Assembly (NCBI GenBank): GCA_907164885.2
Contig: OU015501.1
Location: 18,903,131 to 18,967,130, forward strand
Direction of reading: 5' to 3'
DNA from: Dolomedes plantarius
Lineage: Eukaryota; Arthropoda; Arachnida; Araneae; Dolomedidae
DNA: 64,000 nt
The notes beneath the pieces are model-generated. The model did no database searches. It was given only the letters and a program-made list of their open reading frames with translations, and had not been told where the DNA came from. Below are positions 1 through 11,243 of this stretch, one piece after another. The translations under genes and the position numbers were made by a program. Each line of letters begins with the position of its first letter. Positions within the stretch are counted from its first letter, which is position 1.

Positions 1-654
1 GTTTAGGGATGAATACCGAAAAAGTTGTAAACAGACAAACGAATAACAAAGAAATTTCACTGCAACACCACTTTATGCAGCAAATTCACTTCTCCCTCCT
101 TCGATGTGACCCCAGTCTTGGTGGACGACACATTGCATCCTGAACACTACGTTCTCAACGGCCGAGCGTAACATGTCACCAGGAATGTTGATCAAACTCC
201 CGGATATGTTGCCCTTTAGGGCCGCCAAGCTCGAGACTCCACCAAAATACACCTTAGACTTTAAATAACCCCACAGAAAAATGTCACATGGGTTTGGTCC
301 GGGGAGCGAGGTGGCCATGTAAGTGGAAAAAAGCTGCTGATGACCCTTTCTTCTGTAAAGCGAAGGCGCAACAGATTCCGCACTTTATAGCCCGAAATAC
401 TGGCGCTGCTGTAGACTACATAGTCATGAATTTGTATTTTGATGTTTTACTTGCCTTTTAGGCAAATTCTCGGGAGCGCCGACAACAAGAGCGCCATATC
501 TTCCCCTATCGGCGACTTTTGGAACTATTTTTTTTTTTTCATGGAAACTTTCCCGTGTCGTCCTTAGTCCCTCTACCAATTTTGGTGGAATTCAGGCTGA
601 TAGATCGTGCTATAGATGGCTCTGAGTAGTGTCAGTTAAAAAAAAAACACACTG
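1..654 (-). mobile_element. Mariner-like (DUF4817-type) element, cut by window start
   Basis: A transposase C-terminal fragment lies on the minus strand, and the right end at about 640-654 reads as an A-run followed by ACACACTG and then TA. That resembles the usual TA-flanked tip of this arthropod Tc1/mariner branch. Only about 330 bp separate the coding fragment from this end, too little for the missing N-terminal half, so the copy is internally deleted. The other end lies outside the window. Confidence 0.55.
73..318 (-). pseudogene. Transposase C-terminal fragment, mariner-like
   Basis: The minus-strand frame of about 81 residues opens with a PNPCDIFLWGYLKSKVY-like block. In intact relatives this corresponds to the SPDLTPCDFFLWGYLK region that carries the last catalytic acidic residue of the DDE/D nuclease. 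It ends with an RMQCVVHQDWGHIE block, matching the R...C....G.H.E tail of the family. Nothing upstream in frame encodes the HTH or the first two catalytic residues. The apparent start Met is just the first Met in the fragment. The family call rests on recalled motifs, not on a search. Confidence 0.55.
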
Positions 655-656
655 TA

Positions 657-1635
657 TATTCCACTTCAATTTAATGTTTATGTCCAGGACACAAAATTCT
701 TCAAATTTTCCAAAAAAAAAAAAATTATTACATTAAATTTTCTGTGTTTCTTTCCGCTTAAAATGACGTTTAAATCATGTTTCTATCTTAAGTAGAACAT
801 GAGATATTAATTATTTTTTTTGCAACATTCTAATAGCAGCCAATCGTTGTTTAGAACTGTTAGTGCGTTTTATTGCATGATGTTTTTTCCCTCCATTTCT
901 CGTCTTTAAATTGTTATAAGTCAAGAAATGTTAAAGATAAATGGTTCAAACTTGGAACATGTCCTTTTCAATTATTTTACTTTAAGTTTGATTCAGAAAA
1001 TTTGAAAAAAATATTTACTTTTAAAAATATGATTTTTTAAAAAATAAGTTACATAATTTTTTTTTGAAATTTTTACTCTAAATAATTTTAATTAAAAAAA
1101 ATTAATATTTAAAAAATGCTGACTCGAAATTAAAACTTATATATATATCTGTTTAATTAAATGAAAAAAAAATTGTAATTCGACAAATAATATTTCGAAT
1201 TATAACGATTTTAAATTACCCCACTTTTTTAAAAATTTTTAATTTAAAAATTTTTTAAAAACTTTTTGAGAAGTTTTATGATGTGATTTTGTTTACAAAT
1301 TATATGATTAATCATAACAAAAAAAATTTAAAATTTTAATTCAAAAAATATTTTTTTAAAAAAATGTTTCCCGGACCCCCCTTAAAAAATTTAAAAATCT
1401 AAACTTCTAATTAGGGTGCTACACTTTTCTAATCTCATTCTCAAAGATGCCGCATACTTAAAAAGGTTGGGACAGACCATTGGATAGCCAACATAAACAG
1501 TGGTGTTAAGAGCAATTTGGGGAAAAGAAAGATGCCTCCGTTTGTGTCGTCCCTTCATAGGGAACGACACAAACAAAAAAAAATGAATTTTTCCTTTTCT
1601 TTTTCTGTCCGCCTATATGGTGCCCCTAAAATAAA
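657..1635. other. AT-rich DNA without a gene; one hairpin
   Basis: No supported coding region. The 1000-1370 stretch is very A/T-rich. At 1540-1574 there is a hairpin: GTTTGTGTCGT pairs with ACGACACAAAC, and an inner CCCT/AGGG pair closes a 4-nt loop. It could be a decayed palindromic element. No function is implied. Confidence 0.5.
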
Positions 1636-1639
1636 ATGG

Positions 1640-1996
1640 TGTAGAGAAATAATATGTTAAGAGATGGCGCTACAAGCCCATCGTTTTTGATTTTATTCTC
1701 AGAAATGTTTGGAATTTTTAATTCGCTTTTCTCTTCTTCTTGTTGCTAGAGTGTTGAATCAGTTTTAAAATGTAATTTTCTTTGAAGGGGATTAAGATCC
1801 CATAATATGTATATTCTTTTGAATTTAGTTAATTTTAGAGGCTTTCCAGCCTATTATCATCTTCTTGTAAATATGTAAATATTAAATTCATTAAAAAGCA
1901 TGCAAAAATGATTTAAACTTTGCATCACTTTCGTTTTGAAGTTTTTCTCACTCCTTAGATTAGTTTCTAGTAGAACATAGTAGTCAAATTTATTCA
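1640..1996 (+). repeat. 5' LTR of the BEL/Pao element
   Basis: 357 bp, same length as the 3' LTR, with about 10 substitutions between the two by eye (near 97% identity). Starts TGTAGAGAAAT and ends CAAATTTATTCA. It would hold the promoter and polyadenylation signals. I could not assign those confidently. Confidence 0.95.
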
Positions 1997-2014
1997 TGGT
2001 GCATCGGCCGGGAA
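1997..2014 (+). promoter_or_regulatory. Primer binding site, complementary to tRNA-Gly
   Basis: TGGTGCATCGGCCGGGAA starts on the base after the 5' LTR. It is the exact complement of the CCA-tailed 3' end of an arthropod-type tRNA-Gly(GCC) (3' arm ...TTCCCGGCCGATGCA plus CCA, recalled). This site would prime minus-strand cDNA synthesis. Confidence 0.85.
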
Positions 2015-2099
2015 GTAACCTAATAGCTTAGTATAGAGTAAAAATATTTAGTAATCGTTCGTGATTTCTTGAATATTTCAAGCAATTGGATAGCATTTT

Positions 2100-3641
2100 A
2101 TGCGAAAACTGCCAAAGGTAAATTTTTTTTTAATACTTCATTTATTATGGAAAGCATTAAACAAAAAAAGAGCTACTTTACGTTCTTCCATCACGAATAT
2201 TGTTAAAAATGTTGATAAATTGATTGAAGATCAGAATAGCGAAGAATTGGACGATTGTTTTGAACTGTTAAATTCGAAAGAAATAGAAATTCGGGATTTA
2301 GATGAAAAAATCCAAAGTTTGATTAAAGATGAGGATAGTAAATTAGAATTAGATATTGAAACTTCCATGGAATATAGTGATAAAATAATAATAACGAAAT
2401 CAAAAATCAAACGTTATTTCAAGAGCGTCGAATCTCAAAAATTGAACTTAAATATTTCTAAAAATATTTCTAGCCACTCGCATTCAGAAATCGGAAGTAA
2501 AAAAGAAAAAGAATTTGAAAGTAATGTTAAATTACCCAAATGTCAATACAAAAGTTTTATGGCGATTGTAATGAATGGAGAAACTTTTGGAATTCATTTA
2601 AAATTACAATTCACGAAAATTCAACGCTTTCAAAAGTAGAGAAGTTCAACTATTTAAAATCGTATTTAGGTGGAAATGCAGCAAGTTCTATTGATGGATT
2701 TTCGATTTCAGAATCCAATTATGATTCGGCTGTAGAGATTCTTACCAAAAGATTTGGCCAAACCCATTTGATAATAAATACGCACATGTTAAATCTCTTG
2801 AATTTAAACCCTGTACAAAACTCGAATGATGTAATAAAATTAAGAAAATTATATGACACAATAAATGTTCAAATTAGAAGTCTTTCCTCTCTCGATGTAA
2901 AACCAGAATCCTATTCTAACATGTTAATTCCGGTTTTGATGAAAATCATTCCCAACGATATTGCTTTGGAGTTCCATCGTACTAATACAGATAGTCCAAC
3001 TTTTGATTTAGACAATTTTCTCAAATTTTTACGGACTGATATAGAATCCCGGGAAAAAATCTCCTGTTTGTCGCTTTCTCACAAATCAAAACAACTTCCG
3101 GAATCCAAGAACACATATAACAAATTTGACTCAAAGTATACGTGGAATTCTAATGTTAAAAGAAAAGACTTTAACAAATATTCAAAATAAAAACCGTCGG
3201 TTACCACTCATGAATTTATTGCGACGACATTACCAAACCGGAAGTGTATTTTTTTGTTCTCAGGAACACTTATCGGAAAACTGCGGAGTGTTTACAGTAA
3301 ATGAAAAAAGAGACATTTTAAAACAGAGCAATAGATGTTTTTTGTGCACGTCTTTCAAACATAAAATTGCATTTTGCCCCTATCGACAAACAAAGGCTTG
3401 TAGGATCTATGGGGGCAAGCATTATGAAGGTATATGTTTTAAATCAAACACGGCAGTCAAAAATTCGGAAGCTGATAAATGTGAAGTTTCTTCAATTTCA
3501 AAAATTGAAACACAAGTTGAACCACGAAGTGAAAAAATTGTTTCCGCCGTTTCGCATGTTAGCAATGGGATACTTCTGCAGACCTGCACGATAAAAATTA
3601 AAGCAGGAAAAGAAAAAAATGTTTTCCAGGTTCCTTCTTGA
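2100..3641 (+). pseudogene. gag: BEL/Pao gag, frameshifted
   Basis: The capsid/nucleocapsid protein is spread over three frames. Frame one (2100-2639) has a Lys-rich start and a helical, acidic segment (KNVDKLIEDQNSEELDD) typical of BEL gag N-termini. Near 2540 the reading moves to a second frame (to 3190), which carries the DUF1759-like core with KFYGDCNEWRNFWNSF and FNYLKSYLGGNAA. Near 3180 it moves again (to 3641) into the zinc-knuckle region, with CSQEHLSENC, a CFLCTSFKHKIAFC knuckle and CRIYGGKHYEGIC. In the last one the usual second Cys is Tyr, so that knuckle is damaged. The start at 2100 is simply the first ATG after the primer site; the true start may differ. Confidence 0.85.
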
Positions 3642-3998
3642 TACGGGATCCATGAAAAGTTTTGTCACTCGTGAATTAGCTAACAAATTAAATCTCGAAG
3701 TAACTAGAAAAGAAAAATTAACTGTTTACACATTTGGGAACACCACCCCTCTTCAAAGAAATTATGACGGGGTTAAATTGAGTTTGGAACATAAAAGTTC
3801 TTTTGACTCTAGAATAGAAGTTGAATTATTAGTAACGGATCAAATTTCAGGCTCAAACGTTCCGACTCCTAGATTAGAAGGAATTAGACAAATTCGACAA
3901 CTAAAGAATTTGATACTCGCAGATTCGCTCGATAGTGAAGAATCAATTGGCATTTTAATCGGCATTTAAATATCAATATCTATTATTATGATATTGTC
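3619..3998 (+). pseudogene. pol: BEL/Pao aspartic protease domain (DUF1758-like)
   Basis: The frame contains LLDTGSMKSFVTRELANKL, the DTG active-site motif followed by the helix typical of retropepsins in BEL/Pao polyproteins. It then has a VELLVTDQISG-like strand. It overlaps the end of the zinc-knuckle frame and ends in a stop at 3967-3969 (IGILIGI). The next domain (YYYDIVMGHIKRLNKN) resumes in another frame, so a further frameshift sits near 3965. In a working copy the protease would release gag and pol products. Here it cannot be joined to either neighbour without frame changes. Confidence 0.85.
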
Positions 3999-5235
3999 AT
4001 GGGACACATTAAACGTTTGAATAAAAATCTTGTCGCAGTAGAGACTATTTTCGGTTGGTGTTTACAAGGAAGGGAGAGTCAGAATGAAGTCTCTCTATCA
4101 TTCAATGTTGTTGTAGGGGAAGATTTAATTTCTAAACGAATAACAAAATTTTGGAGTCTAGAAAATTCAGGACTTATTAGTGAAAAAGAAAATTTAGATT
4201 CAACCGAAAATGAAGCACTTAAACATTTCGAATCCAATATAACATACGAAAATTCTCGTTACAAAGTTAGATTTTCTTGGAAACATGACACTTCAGATTT
4301 GAATGATAATTGGGAAATCGCGGAACAAAGGTTCGATCGACTTAGAAAACGGTTTAAAAGAAATCCAGATCTATATTTTGAATATCAAAATGTAATACAA
4401 GATTACTTAAATCAAAATATCATAGAACGAGTAGCAGATGTTCAAGGTGAAGAAAACGTTACATTTTACTTGCCACATAGTGAAGTAATACGCGAGGATC
4501 GAACCACGAGCAAATTACGTATCGTTTTTGATGCGTCATCGCATCCCCCAGGCTCGAATTCTTTAAATGACTGTCTTCATGTTGGACCTAATTTATACCC
4601 TGAGATATTCGACATCCTATTAAAGTTTAGATATATTCCTATTGCATTCACTGCAGACATCAGACAGGCCTTTTTGCAAATTCTCATAGATGAAAGGGAC
4701 CGAGATGTAACTAGATTTCTATTCTCAGAATTTCCCTCTGATGAAACCATCCCCTCCTAATATATATAGATTTACTCGAGTGTTATTTGGGCTGAACTGT
4801 TCTCCGTTTCTGTTGGCAGCGACTATTAGATACCACCTGAAAAAATATAGAGAAGTCTATCCTAGAACTGTGGACCTTTTAGATGACAATATTTACGTAG
4901 ATGACGCAATCGGAAGTCAGCTGACAGTCAGAGAAACTTTAACTACGACTCTGGAATTGATCAAAATTTTCAAAGAAGCTAGTATGCATTTGCATAAGTT
5001 TCGTACTAACTCGAACGAATTACATGAACTGTGGATAAAGGAAGGTATCGTTTCAGATGAAGACCCCGAAACTTTTGATAAAGAAAATCTCCCATTTAAA
5101 GTCATAGGCATGGCGTGGGATAATTCTAACGATCTGTTGTATTTTGATGTTCGAAGTTTATTGTCGTTTTTGTCTAAACCTATAGAAACAAAAGATTTAT
5201 CCTACAGGTGTTGGGTCGGATTTTCGACCCTCTAG
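3999..5235 (+). pseudogene. pol: BEL/Pao reverse transcriptase, frameshifted
   Basis: The first segment (3999-4760) runs from the linker after protease (VAVETIFGWCLQG) through LRIVFDASSHPPGSNSLNDC to ADIRQAFLQI, the finger/palm part with the first catalytic Asp. A frame change near 4740 leads to FTRVLFGLNCSPFLLAATI and then YVDDAIGS, the catalytic YVDD box at 4894-4905. Thumb-like sequence continues to about 5210, where another frame change joins the next segment (FDPLGILGPFT). The catalytic residues are still encoded, but the two breaks prevent a single product. Confidence 0.9.
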
Positions 5236-7103
5236 GAATTTTAGGACCCTTCACTGTTAGAATAAAGTGTTTGATACAAAGGATCTGGTCATCGCGTATA
5301 GATTGGGATGAACCACTACCAGAAGATTTGACCTCCCAATGGAGAAACTGGTGTGAGGAGATACCTCAAATGGCCGAATTTTCTATCCCTCGTCATTACT
5401 TTTTCAAATTCTCGAACTTTGATGTCCAAAATGTCGAATTACATCGTTTCTCAGACGCAAGCACGAAAGCCTATGGTACAGTTGTCAACTTACGTTTCAC
5501 AACAAACAATAATGAAATTAAAACTGCCTTCGTTGCTTCTAAAAATAGGGTAGCTCCACTAAAAGCTCTCACTTTGTCTAAATTGGAGTTGATGGGAACA
5601 TTATTGTTAGCAAAGTATGACCTCTTTGACTTATCAAAATATAGTAATTTAGAGAAACTGTTGAGGGTCACCGCTTGGATAAAACGCTTCGTTTCAAAAT
5701 TGAGAAAATGTAGCAGTGTTGAGGGAACTCTAAAAACAGAAGAACTACTTGAAGCTGAAAATTTTTGGATTTGGTCTGAACAAAAAACGTTTTTAGCCGA
5801 AGAATATAAATCCTTAAAAGAAGGTAAACCGATTGACAAGAATTCCCCTCTGTACAATTTTGTCCCATATATTGATGAAAAGGGAATCATGAGATTAGGA
5901 GGAAGATTAGAATTTTCTGACTTTACACTAGATAATAAGCATCCAATAATTCTACCTAAAAATTCTAGATTGACCTATTTAGTTGTACGTAAACAGCACG
6001 AGAAGATAATGCATGGAGGGACTGCTGAAACTTTGGCTAAAGTTAGATCTCGCTTCTGGGTCCCGAAAGGACGTCAGTTAGTCAAAAAGACTATAAAAAG
6101 TTGTTTAATTTGCCAAAAATATTCAGCCAAACCTGCATACCAGATGACAGCGCCCTTACCTAAAGACAGAATCCTTGAATCCCCCCCATTTGCTGTTTGT
6201 GGGGTTGATTTTGTTGGACCGGTTTACGTAAAGAATTCAAAGGATACTCAAAAATCATACATCACATTATTCACATGTGCTGTAACCCGAGCTATACACC
6301 TGGAACTAGTTTCAAACATGTCCACAGAATCATTTTTACTTGCATTTCGCAGATTTTTGAGTAGAAAGGGAAACTGTAAAAGCATTTATTCTGATAACGC
6401 AAAAACCTTCAAGAAGGCTAAAAAAGAAGTTGAAAACATTTCTAGAATTTTAGAAGATGATGTGTTTAAAAATTTCATTGCCAAAGAGAGAACTCAGTGG
6501 AAGTTTATCATCGAGCGAGCCGCATGGTGGGGAGGGTTTTATGAAAGACTCGTAAGATCCGTCAAAAACTGTTTGAGAAAAGTTGTAGGAAAAACGTTGT
6601 TGACCTTCGAAGAAATGTCTACTCTACTCGTCGAGGTAGAAACTGTTCTTAATTCACGACCTTTGAGCTACGTTTATAATGAAAATGATGAGCCACAACC
6701 CTTGACTCCAATGCGTTTCCTGAACTTTGGACAAACTGATCCTAAATACCCTTTGACTTTCGCTGAAATCATCGGTAGCGAAACAACAAGAAAGACTCTC
6801 TTAAAAAGAAAACGCTATCAAGAATTGCTGTTAAAACAGTTGTGGAGTAATTGGAAACAGCAATATTTGTTAGACCTTAGAACTGCCCATTCTTTATAAA
6901 ATCCTGACTTTCAACCCGAACTAAAATTAGGTGATGTTGTGTTGATTCAAGGAGATAGCAAAAACAAACTATTATGGAAACTAGGCAAAATCATTAAAGC
7001 CGTTCCTGGACGTGACGGTAAAGTCCGATCTTATGAATTAAAAACTGGAAATGGGACTTTGAAACGAACTGCACAACACTTATATCCTCTTGAACTATAT
7101 TGA
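5208..7103 (+). pseudogene. pol: BEL/Pao RNase H remnant, integrase and C-terminal domain
   Basis: It begins with FDPLGILGPFTVRIK, the Pao-specific segment after RT, then FSDASTKAYGTVV, the start of RNase H. After KLELMGTLLLAKY (about 5620) the frame jumps directly to SKYSNLEKLLRVTAWIKRF, which in intact BEL elements lies well past RNase H. From family knowledge roughly 150-250 residues are missing. Integrase follows: an HHCC zinc domain (HEKIMHGG ... CLICQKY), then a DDE core with Asp in GVDFVGP, Asp in YSDNAKTF and Glu in GGFYERLV. An in-frame TAA at 6897-6899 interrupts the C-terminal DUF5641-like region (LKLGDVVLIQGD, ending LYPLELY), which continues in the same frame to the stop at 7101-7103. 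Confidence 0.88.
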
Positions 7104-7530
7104 ACTCTAACGTTTTTATATATCCTTTTTTTTTTAAATTTTTACTTAAATATTGAATTGAATAATTTGAAATGTTCTTTAGTTTATTATTCTTTTAAGT
7201 TTGAAGTTTCAAACTTCACTATTTGAATTTGTTTAATAATTTACTTTCTTTATATTTGCATTTATTTTAATAATAATTCCTATTAATTTTTAATTTGTTA
7301 AACGCTTTCTTATTTTATTTTAGATAGAACTTTATGCCTATTATATACTCTAGATATTGAAAAGTATTGTTGATATTGATGTAATTTAATTCAAGTATTA
7401 ACCTAGTATTTCTTTTCTTTTTTTTGTACTGTATTTTTGAAAAATCTGATTGATTAGAAATTTTGCTTTTTAGAAATGTGAATTTATTGTTTATGATTGT
7501 ATTTGAGTAGATGAACTCCTATCAGAGTTC
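7104..7530 (+). other. BEL 3' untranslated region
   Basis: AT-rich, no frame. It lies between the end of pol and the purine tract. I see no envelope-like frame or membrane segment here. Confidence 0.6.
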
Positions 7531-7542
7531 AGGTGGGGAGTG
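7531..7542 (+). other. Polypurine tract of the BEL element
   Basis: AGGTGGGGAG followed by TG lies directly 5' of the 3' LTR. This position and purine bias fit the plus-strand priming site. Confidence 0.75.
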
Positions 7543-7899
7543 TGTAGAGAAATAATATGTTAAGAGATGGCGCTACAAGCTCATCGTTTTTGATTTTATT
7601 CTCAGAAATGTTTGGAATTTAGAATTCGCTTTTCTCTTCTTGCTGTTGCTAGAGTGTTGAATCAGTTTTAAAATGTAGTTTTCTTTGAAGGGGATTAAGA
7701 TCCCATAATATGTATATTCTTTTGAATTTAGTTAATTTTAGCGGCTTTCCAGCCTATTATCATCTTCTTGTAAATATGTAAATAGTAAATTCATTGAAAA
7801 ACATGCAAAAATGATTTAAACTTTGCATCACTTTCGTTTTGAAGTTTTTCTCACTCCTTAGATTAGTTTCTAGTAGAACATAGTAGTCAAATTTATTCA
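7543..7899 (+). repeat. 3' LTR of the BEL/Pao element
   Basis: 357 bp and co-linear with the 5' LTR, with about 10 differences. It is followed by the ATGG duplication at 7900-7903. Confidence 0.95.
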
Positions 7900-7903
7900 A
7901 TGG

Positions 7904-8496
7904 ACAGTAAACTGCGGCGTAGTATAGGCGAATGTTTGACGACAAGTGCCTTCGCTTATTAAAAAAAAAATTACAGAGACGTACAGTCTACATAAAGCGC
8001 CAAAGAGAAAAGAAAGGTTATATCTGATATGTAAGAGATTTTAAGTGTTGCTTTTTCTACTATTTATGCTAATCATATCATTCTCCTATTGTTAGAATAA
8101 TTGATATTTCTAAATTCTCAAATAGTTTAAATCTTTCATAATTATTTTTCTTTTAATTGTATTGCTAAATTATTTAAATCTGGCATATATTGATTTGCAG
8201 TTCGTATGAATTCAGTTAAATGTTGATTATAGTTAGAGAAAAAGGGAGAAAATTTATTTAAAAAAATTAGAGAACAATTTCTAAGACATATTTGAAAAAT
8301 TAATCACTGAACCATAAGCCACAAAAAGTAAAAATAGCCGTAAAGGAGGAGATAAAGAGCTACAGTTAAGGCCACTCCTGACATAGACACTGATCTGTTT
8401 TTTAAGATTCAGATATAGGTACAAATGTACCTGAAAAACAGAAAATGAACTGTCACATTTTTACTCATTTAGGAATACACTTTTAACTCTCAAAAC
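7904..8496. other. AT-rich DNA, nothing recognised
   Basis: No coding frame, inverted-repeat element or RNA gene found by eye. Confidence 0.4.
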
Positions 8497-8500
8497 TTAA

Positions 8501-9118
8501 CCATCAAACGGTACAGTGGTTTGAGACGAAATAGATGGTACAGTCGGGTAAGATCCGACCCGATGTCTTTATGATGATGTTTTTGTAGAAATAAGTACAC
8601 AATAAGCATTTTTGTTGAATAATAACATTTAATGATAATATTTTACATGAAATAAAACCGTTCTTGTAGAAAAAATGACCAACGAATTGTAATTTTGCTA
8701 AACAAAGAAAATCTCTTTGGCATTTACATAGAATGTTGTATATATTAGGTCTAATATGTAATTGTCTACCTAGTCTTAGAAGTTAGTGAAACCAACTTTT
8801 CGAGCATAAAAATGTAAAAAATAATATATAATAACATTTTTGGCCTTCAAAATCTAAATAAAAATTAAAAAATCTAAAATAAAAAAATGTAAAAAATGAC
8901 TAGTGATCATGAATAATGTTTTTCAACAAAGACAATACACTCGTAATACAACACACGTATATACAACAAAGACACTCATATAACTAGTAGGGGGGGTCTA
9001 GTAGGTCTATTTGGTAGGGTTCCTTGTGAACTCGATCTCTTGCAATGAGAGGGGAAAGTACGGGTGGGGGTAGACATACCCTTGGGTCGGATCCGATCTC
9101 CACTGTACCGTTTGAGGG
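8501..9118. mobile_element. piggyBac-like MITE in a TTAA site
   Basis: The 618-bp element is flanked by TTAA on both sides (8497-8500 and 9119-9122). Its ends are inverted: CCATCAAACGGTACAGTGG on the left, and the complement of the right end reads CCCTCAAACGGTACAGTGG. Subterminal ATCCGACCC motifs are also inverted. TTAA duplication plus CCC-type tips is the piggyBac pattern. There is no transposase frame, so it is non-autonomous. Confidence 0.85.
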
Positions 9119-9217
9119 TTAAGTAACCTTGGACTTCGGTAACAGAATTAAGGGTGTGTTTGAGCCCTATCTAGATGAAATAACCAAATTCAAGTTTTAA
9201 AACAATTCTCAGTATAG

Positions 9218-9715
9218 CAGGGCCCGATTTAGAAAATTCTTGACTATAGGCACAACTGGGGATGGGTTGCCCCCTAACACTGATGTGGGCGTAAAATTTC
9301 CAAAATTGAAAACAAATAAAATAATTATGAATCATTGTGAAAGTACCATTTTACCAAGAATTTGCTATTTGATGCGTAGAAGCCTAGAACATTATCAAAT
9401 AACAAAAAGCAGTACAACATATTAATTTCATCATTAAAACACCAATACAATGCAACCAGAAAAAACTTATTAATCCCTTATATACACTATAGCATACATA
9501 TGAACTATATATATAACTATACATATGATGAACCAATCAATCAAATTTGAAAAGATATATAAAAAACAATTGCTATTAAAGGAGGTAAAATTTAAAAACA
9601 AAATTGAATTGGGAATTTTTCTTTTTTTCTTTTAAAATAAAAATTTTGGAGGGCCCCCATAATTTGGGGGCCCCTAGGCCCGGGCCTACTAGGCCTAATG
9701 GAAAATCAGGGTCTG
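9218..9715. mobile_element. hAT MITE with perfect 8-bp duplication
   Basis: CAGTATAG is repeated exactly at 9210-9217 and 9716-9723. The ends are CAGGGCCCGATTTAGA and, complemented on the right, CAGACCCTGATTTTCC, typical hAT tips. 498 bp with no transposase. A G/C-rich palindromic patch (GGGCCCCCATAATTTGGGGG) lies near the right end. Confidence 0.85.
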
Positions 9716-9723
9716 CAGTATAG

Positions 9724-10898
9724 TAGATCTCATTGCTACATTCATGCTCATAACAGACGTACGTTTACGTCGGGATATTTGCTATATGTTGATTTTCTAC
9801 ATGAAAATATTTTCTCTTCAAAAAAGTTTTATTGTATTTATATTTTAATACTTTTAAAGAACATTTAACGATTGTGGTAGAGTGAGAAAATCATCTGAAA
9901 TTGATTCCAGTTTAGAACCATTAATTATTAAAAAAATTAATTTTGAGACATTGACTATAATTTTCCTCTACAAAAGAATACATTAACCTGCATGTTTCAA
10001 ATTCGGGATAAACCGATGTCTTGAAAAAAATATTAATCCTAAAAATCGAAGAGTATAGAAATAACAAAAGAATCTGTAGAAATTTTAATTGTAAAAGTTG
10101 AAGCTATTTTTAAATATTTTAGACGGAGTTATCAAAATATTCTTAGTTCTCAATATATTGACAAAAAATTCGCTATTAAATTTGTTCAAAATAGATACTA
10201 ATTCTCTCAAGGTCGTCTAAAAAGTTACAAAAACAAGCTTTCCCTTTTTAAAAAAGATATAAAATCTTGACTTAATTAAACTCTTTGTGTGAATTTATTA
10301 TTAATTCTCAACATCTATTAATGTTTGTTTCAAAATTATGCCCTCAGTGGATAATTTCTTATGGTTTAGTACAAAGAAAAAAAATGTAAAATTTTTATTT
10401 TTAATCTGATAAATGCTTTTATTTTATTTTAATTATCTGCGAGACGAAATAAGTGAAAATTCATTCCCCTCATGATTTTAATTGCGTGTTAAAATAATTA
10501 CATAATGCGGGGCGAATTTTCCTTCTTTCCCCATTAACTACAGGCTTGCATGTGACATAGAATTTACAATTCTTCAGATACGATAGCTTTTCTTCTTTTC
10601 TTTGACATTTTCATTTAAGGTTTTCGGGGCCCCGGGTTGGACGGCAGATCTGTACTGTCCGTCTAGCGCCCAGGACATACTAAAACATAAACCCATACTA
10701 AACATAAACCGAACAGTGGAAAACAAGACTCGGCTGAGTTTGCAGGTTTTGCTACGCCGCTTCAGGTCTTCAGGCTAAACATTGCTTCTTGACTGACCGT
10801 CCGGGAAGCTTAATTTGTGGATGAAGGTTTTCTGCTTCCCCATCAAAAACAGAAGGGTTCGTAAATCTTAGTTTTTATAACTGAAAACTTTTGTTAAT
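9724..10898. other. AT-rich DNA, nothing recognised
   Basis: No supported gene or element. A more G/C-rich stretch at 10620-10800 has no frame of note. Confidence 0.4.
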
Positions 10899-10906
10899 TA
10901 TGTATG

Positions 10907-11120
10907 CAGTGGCGGATCATCGCACAAGCGCAAGAAGTGTGCGCTTGGGGCCTACAATTGCCAGGGGCTTGCGAAAGTTAGCAGCTTCAAAAAGAGATAC
11001 ATTCTGCGAATTTTTTTATTAAGTAAAAATTGGGTTTGGTAGCATTACTTAGTATTTAGAACAAAGGGGTCTCGAGCCTAGGTTGCGCTTGGGGCCCTCC
11101 GAGTGCATAATCCGCTACTG
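10907..11120. mobile_element. Short hAT MITE with 8-bp duplication
   Basis: TATGTATG flanks it at 10899-10906 and 11121-11128. The tips are CAGTGGCGGATCATCGC and, complemented, CAGTAGCGGATTATGCAC. Just 214 bp. A short direct repeat TGCGCTTGGGGCC occurs near both ends. Confidence 0.85.
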
Positions 11121-11243
11121 TATGTATGTGTTGGATAGCGAAAATGCGAATGACTATACGCGTCATGCTGTTACGTCAGCATGTGATTCCTTCCCAGAGA
11201 GGTAGGTAGACGAGGAATAAATAAAGGGGGAAAATCAGAAGTA

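Larger units (their letters stand above)
1640..7899 (+). mobile_element. BEL/Pao LTR retrotransposon, full length but defective
   Basis: The 6260-bp element has two 357-bp LTRs beginning TGTAGAG and ending TTCA. A 4-bp target duplication ATGG flanks it (1636-1639 and 7900-7903). An 18-nt primer site directly follows the left LTR and a purine tract precedes the right LTR. Domain order is gag (DUF1759-like), zinc knuckles, DTG protease, YVDD reverse transcriptase, a remnant of RNase H, HHCC plus DDE integrase, and a C-terminal DUF5641-like piece. That order and the protein motifs identify BEL/Pao. At least five frame changes, one in-frame stop and a large RNase H deletion make it non-autonomous. 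No envelope frame is present. Confidence 0.95.

Noticed and set aside
5471..5890. Minus-strand 139-codon frame in BEL pol
   Set aside because: Shadow of the plus-strand pol frame, which carries the recognisable domains.
7104..7530. Envelope gene in the BEL element
   Set aside because: No frame of useful length and no membrane or signal segments between pol and the 3' LTR.
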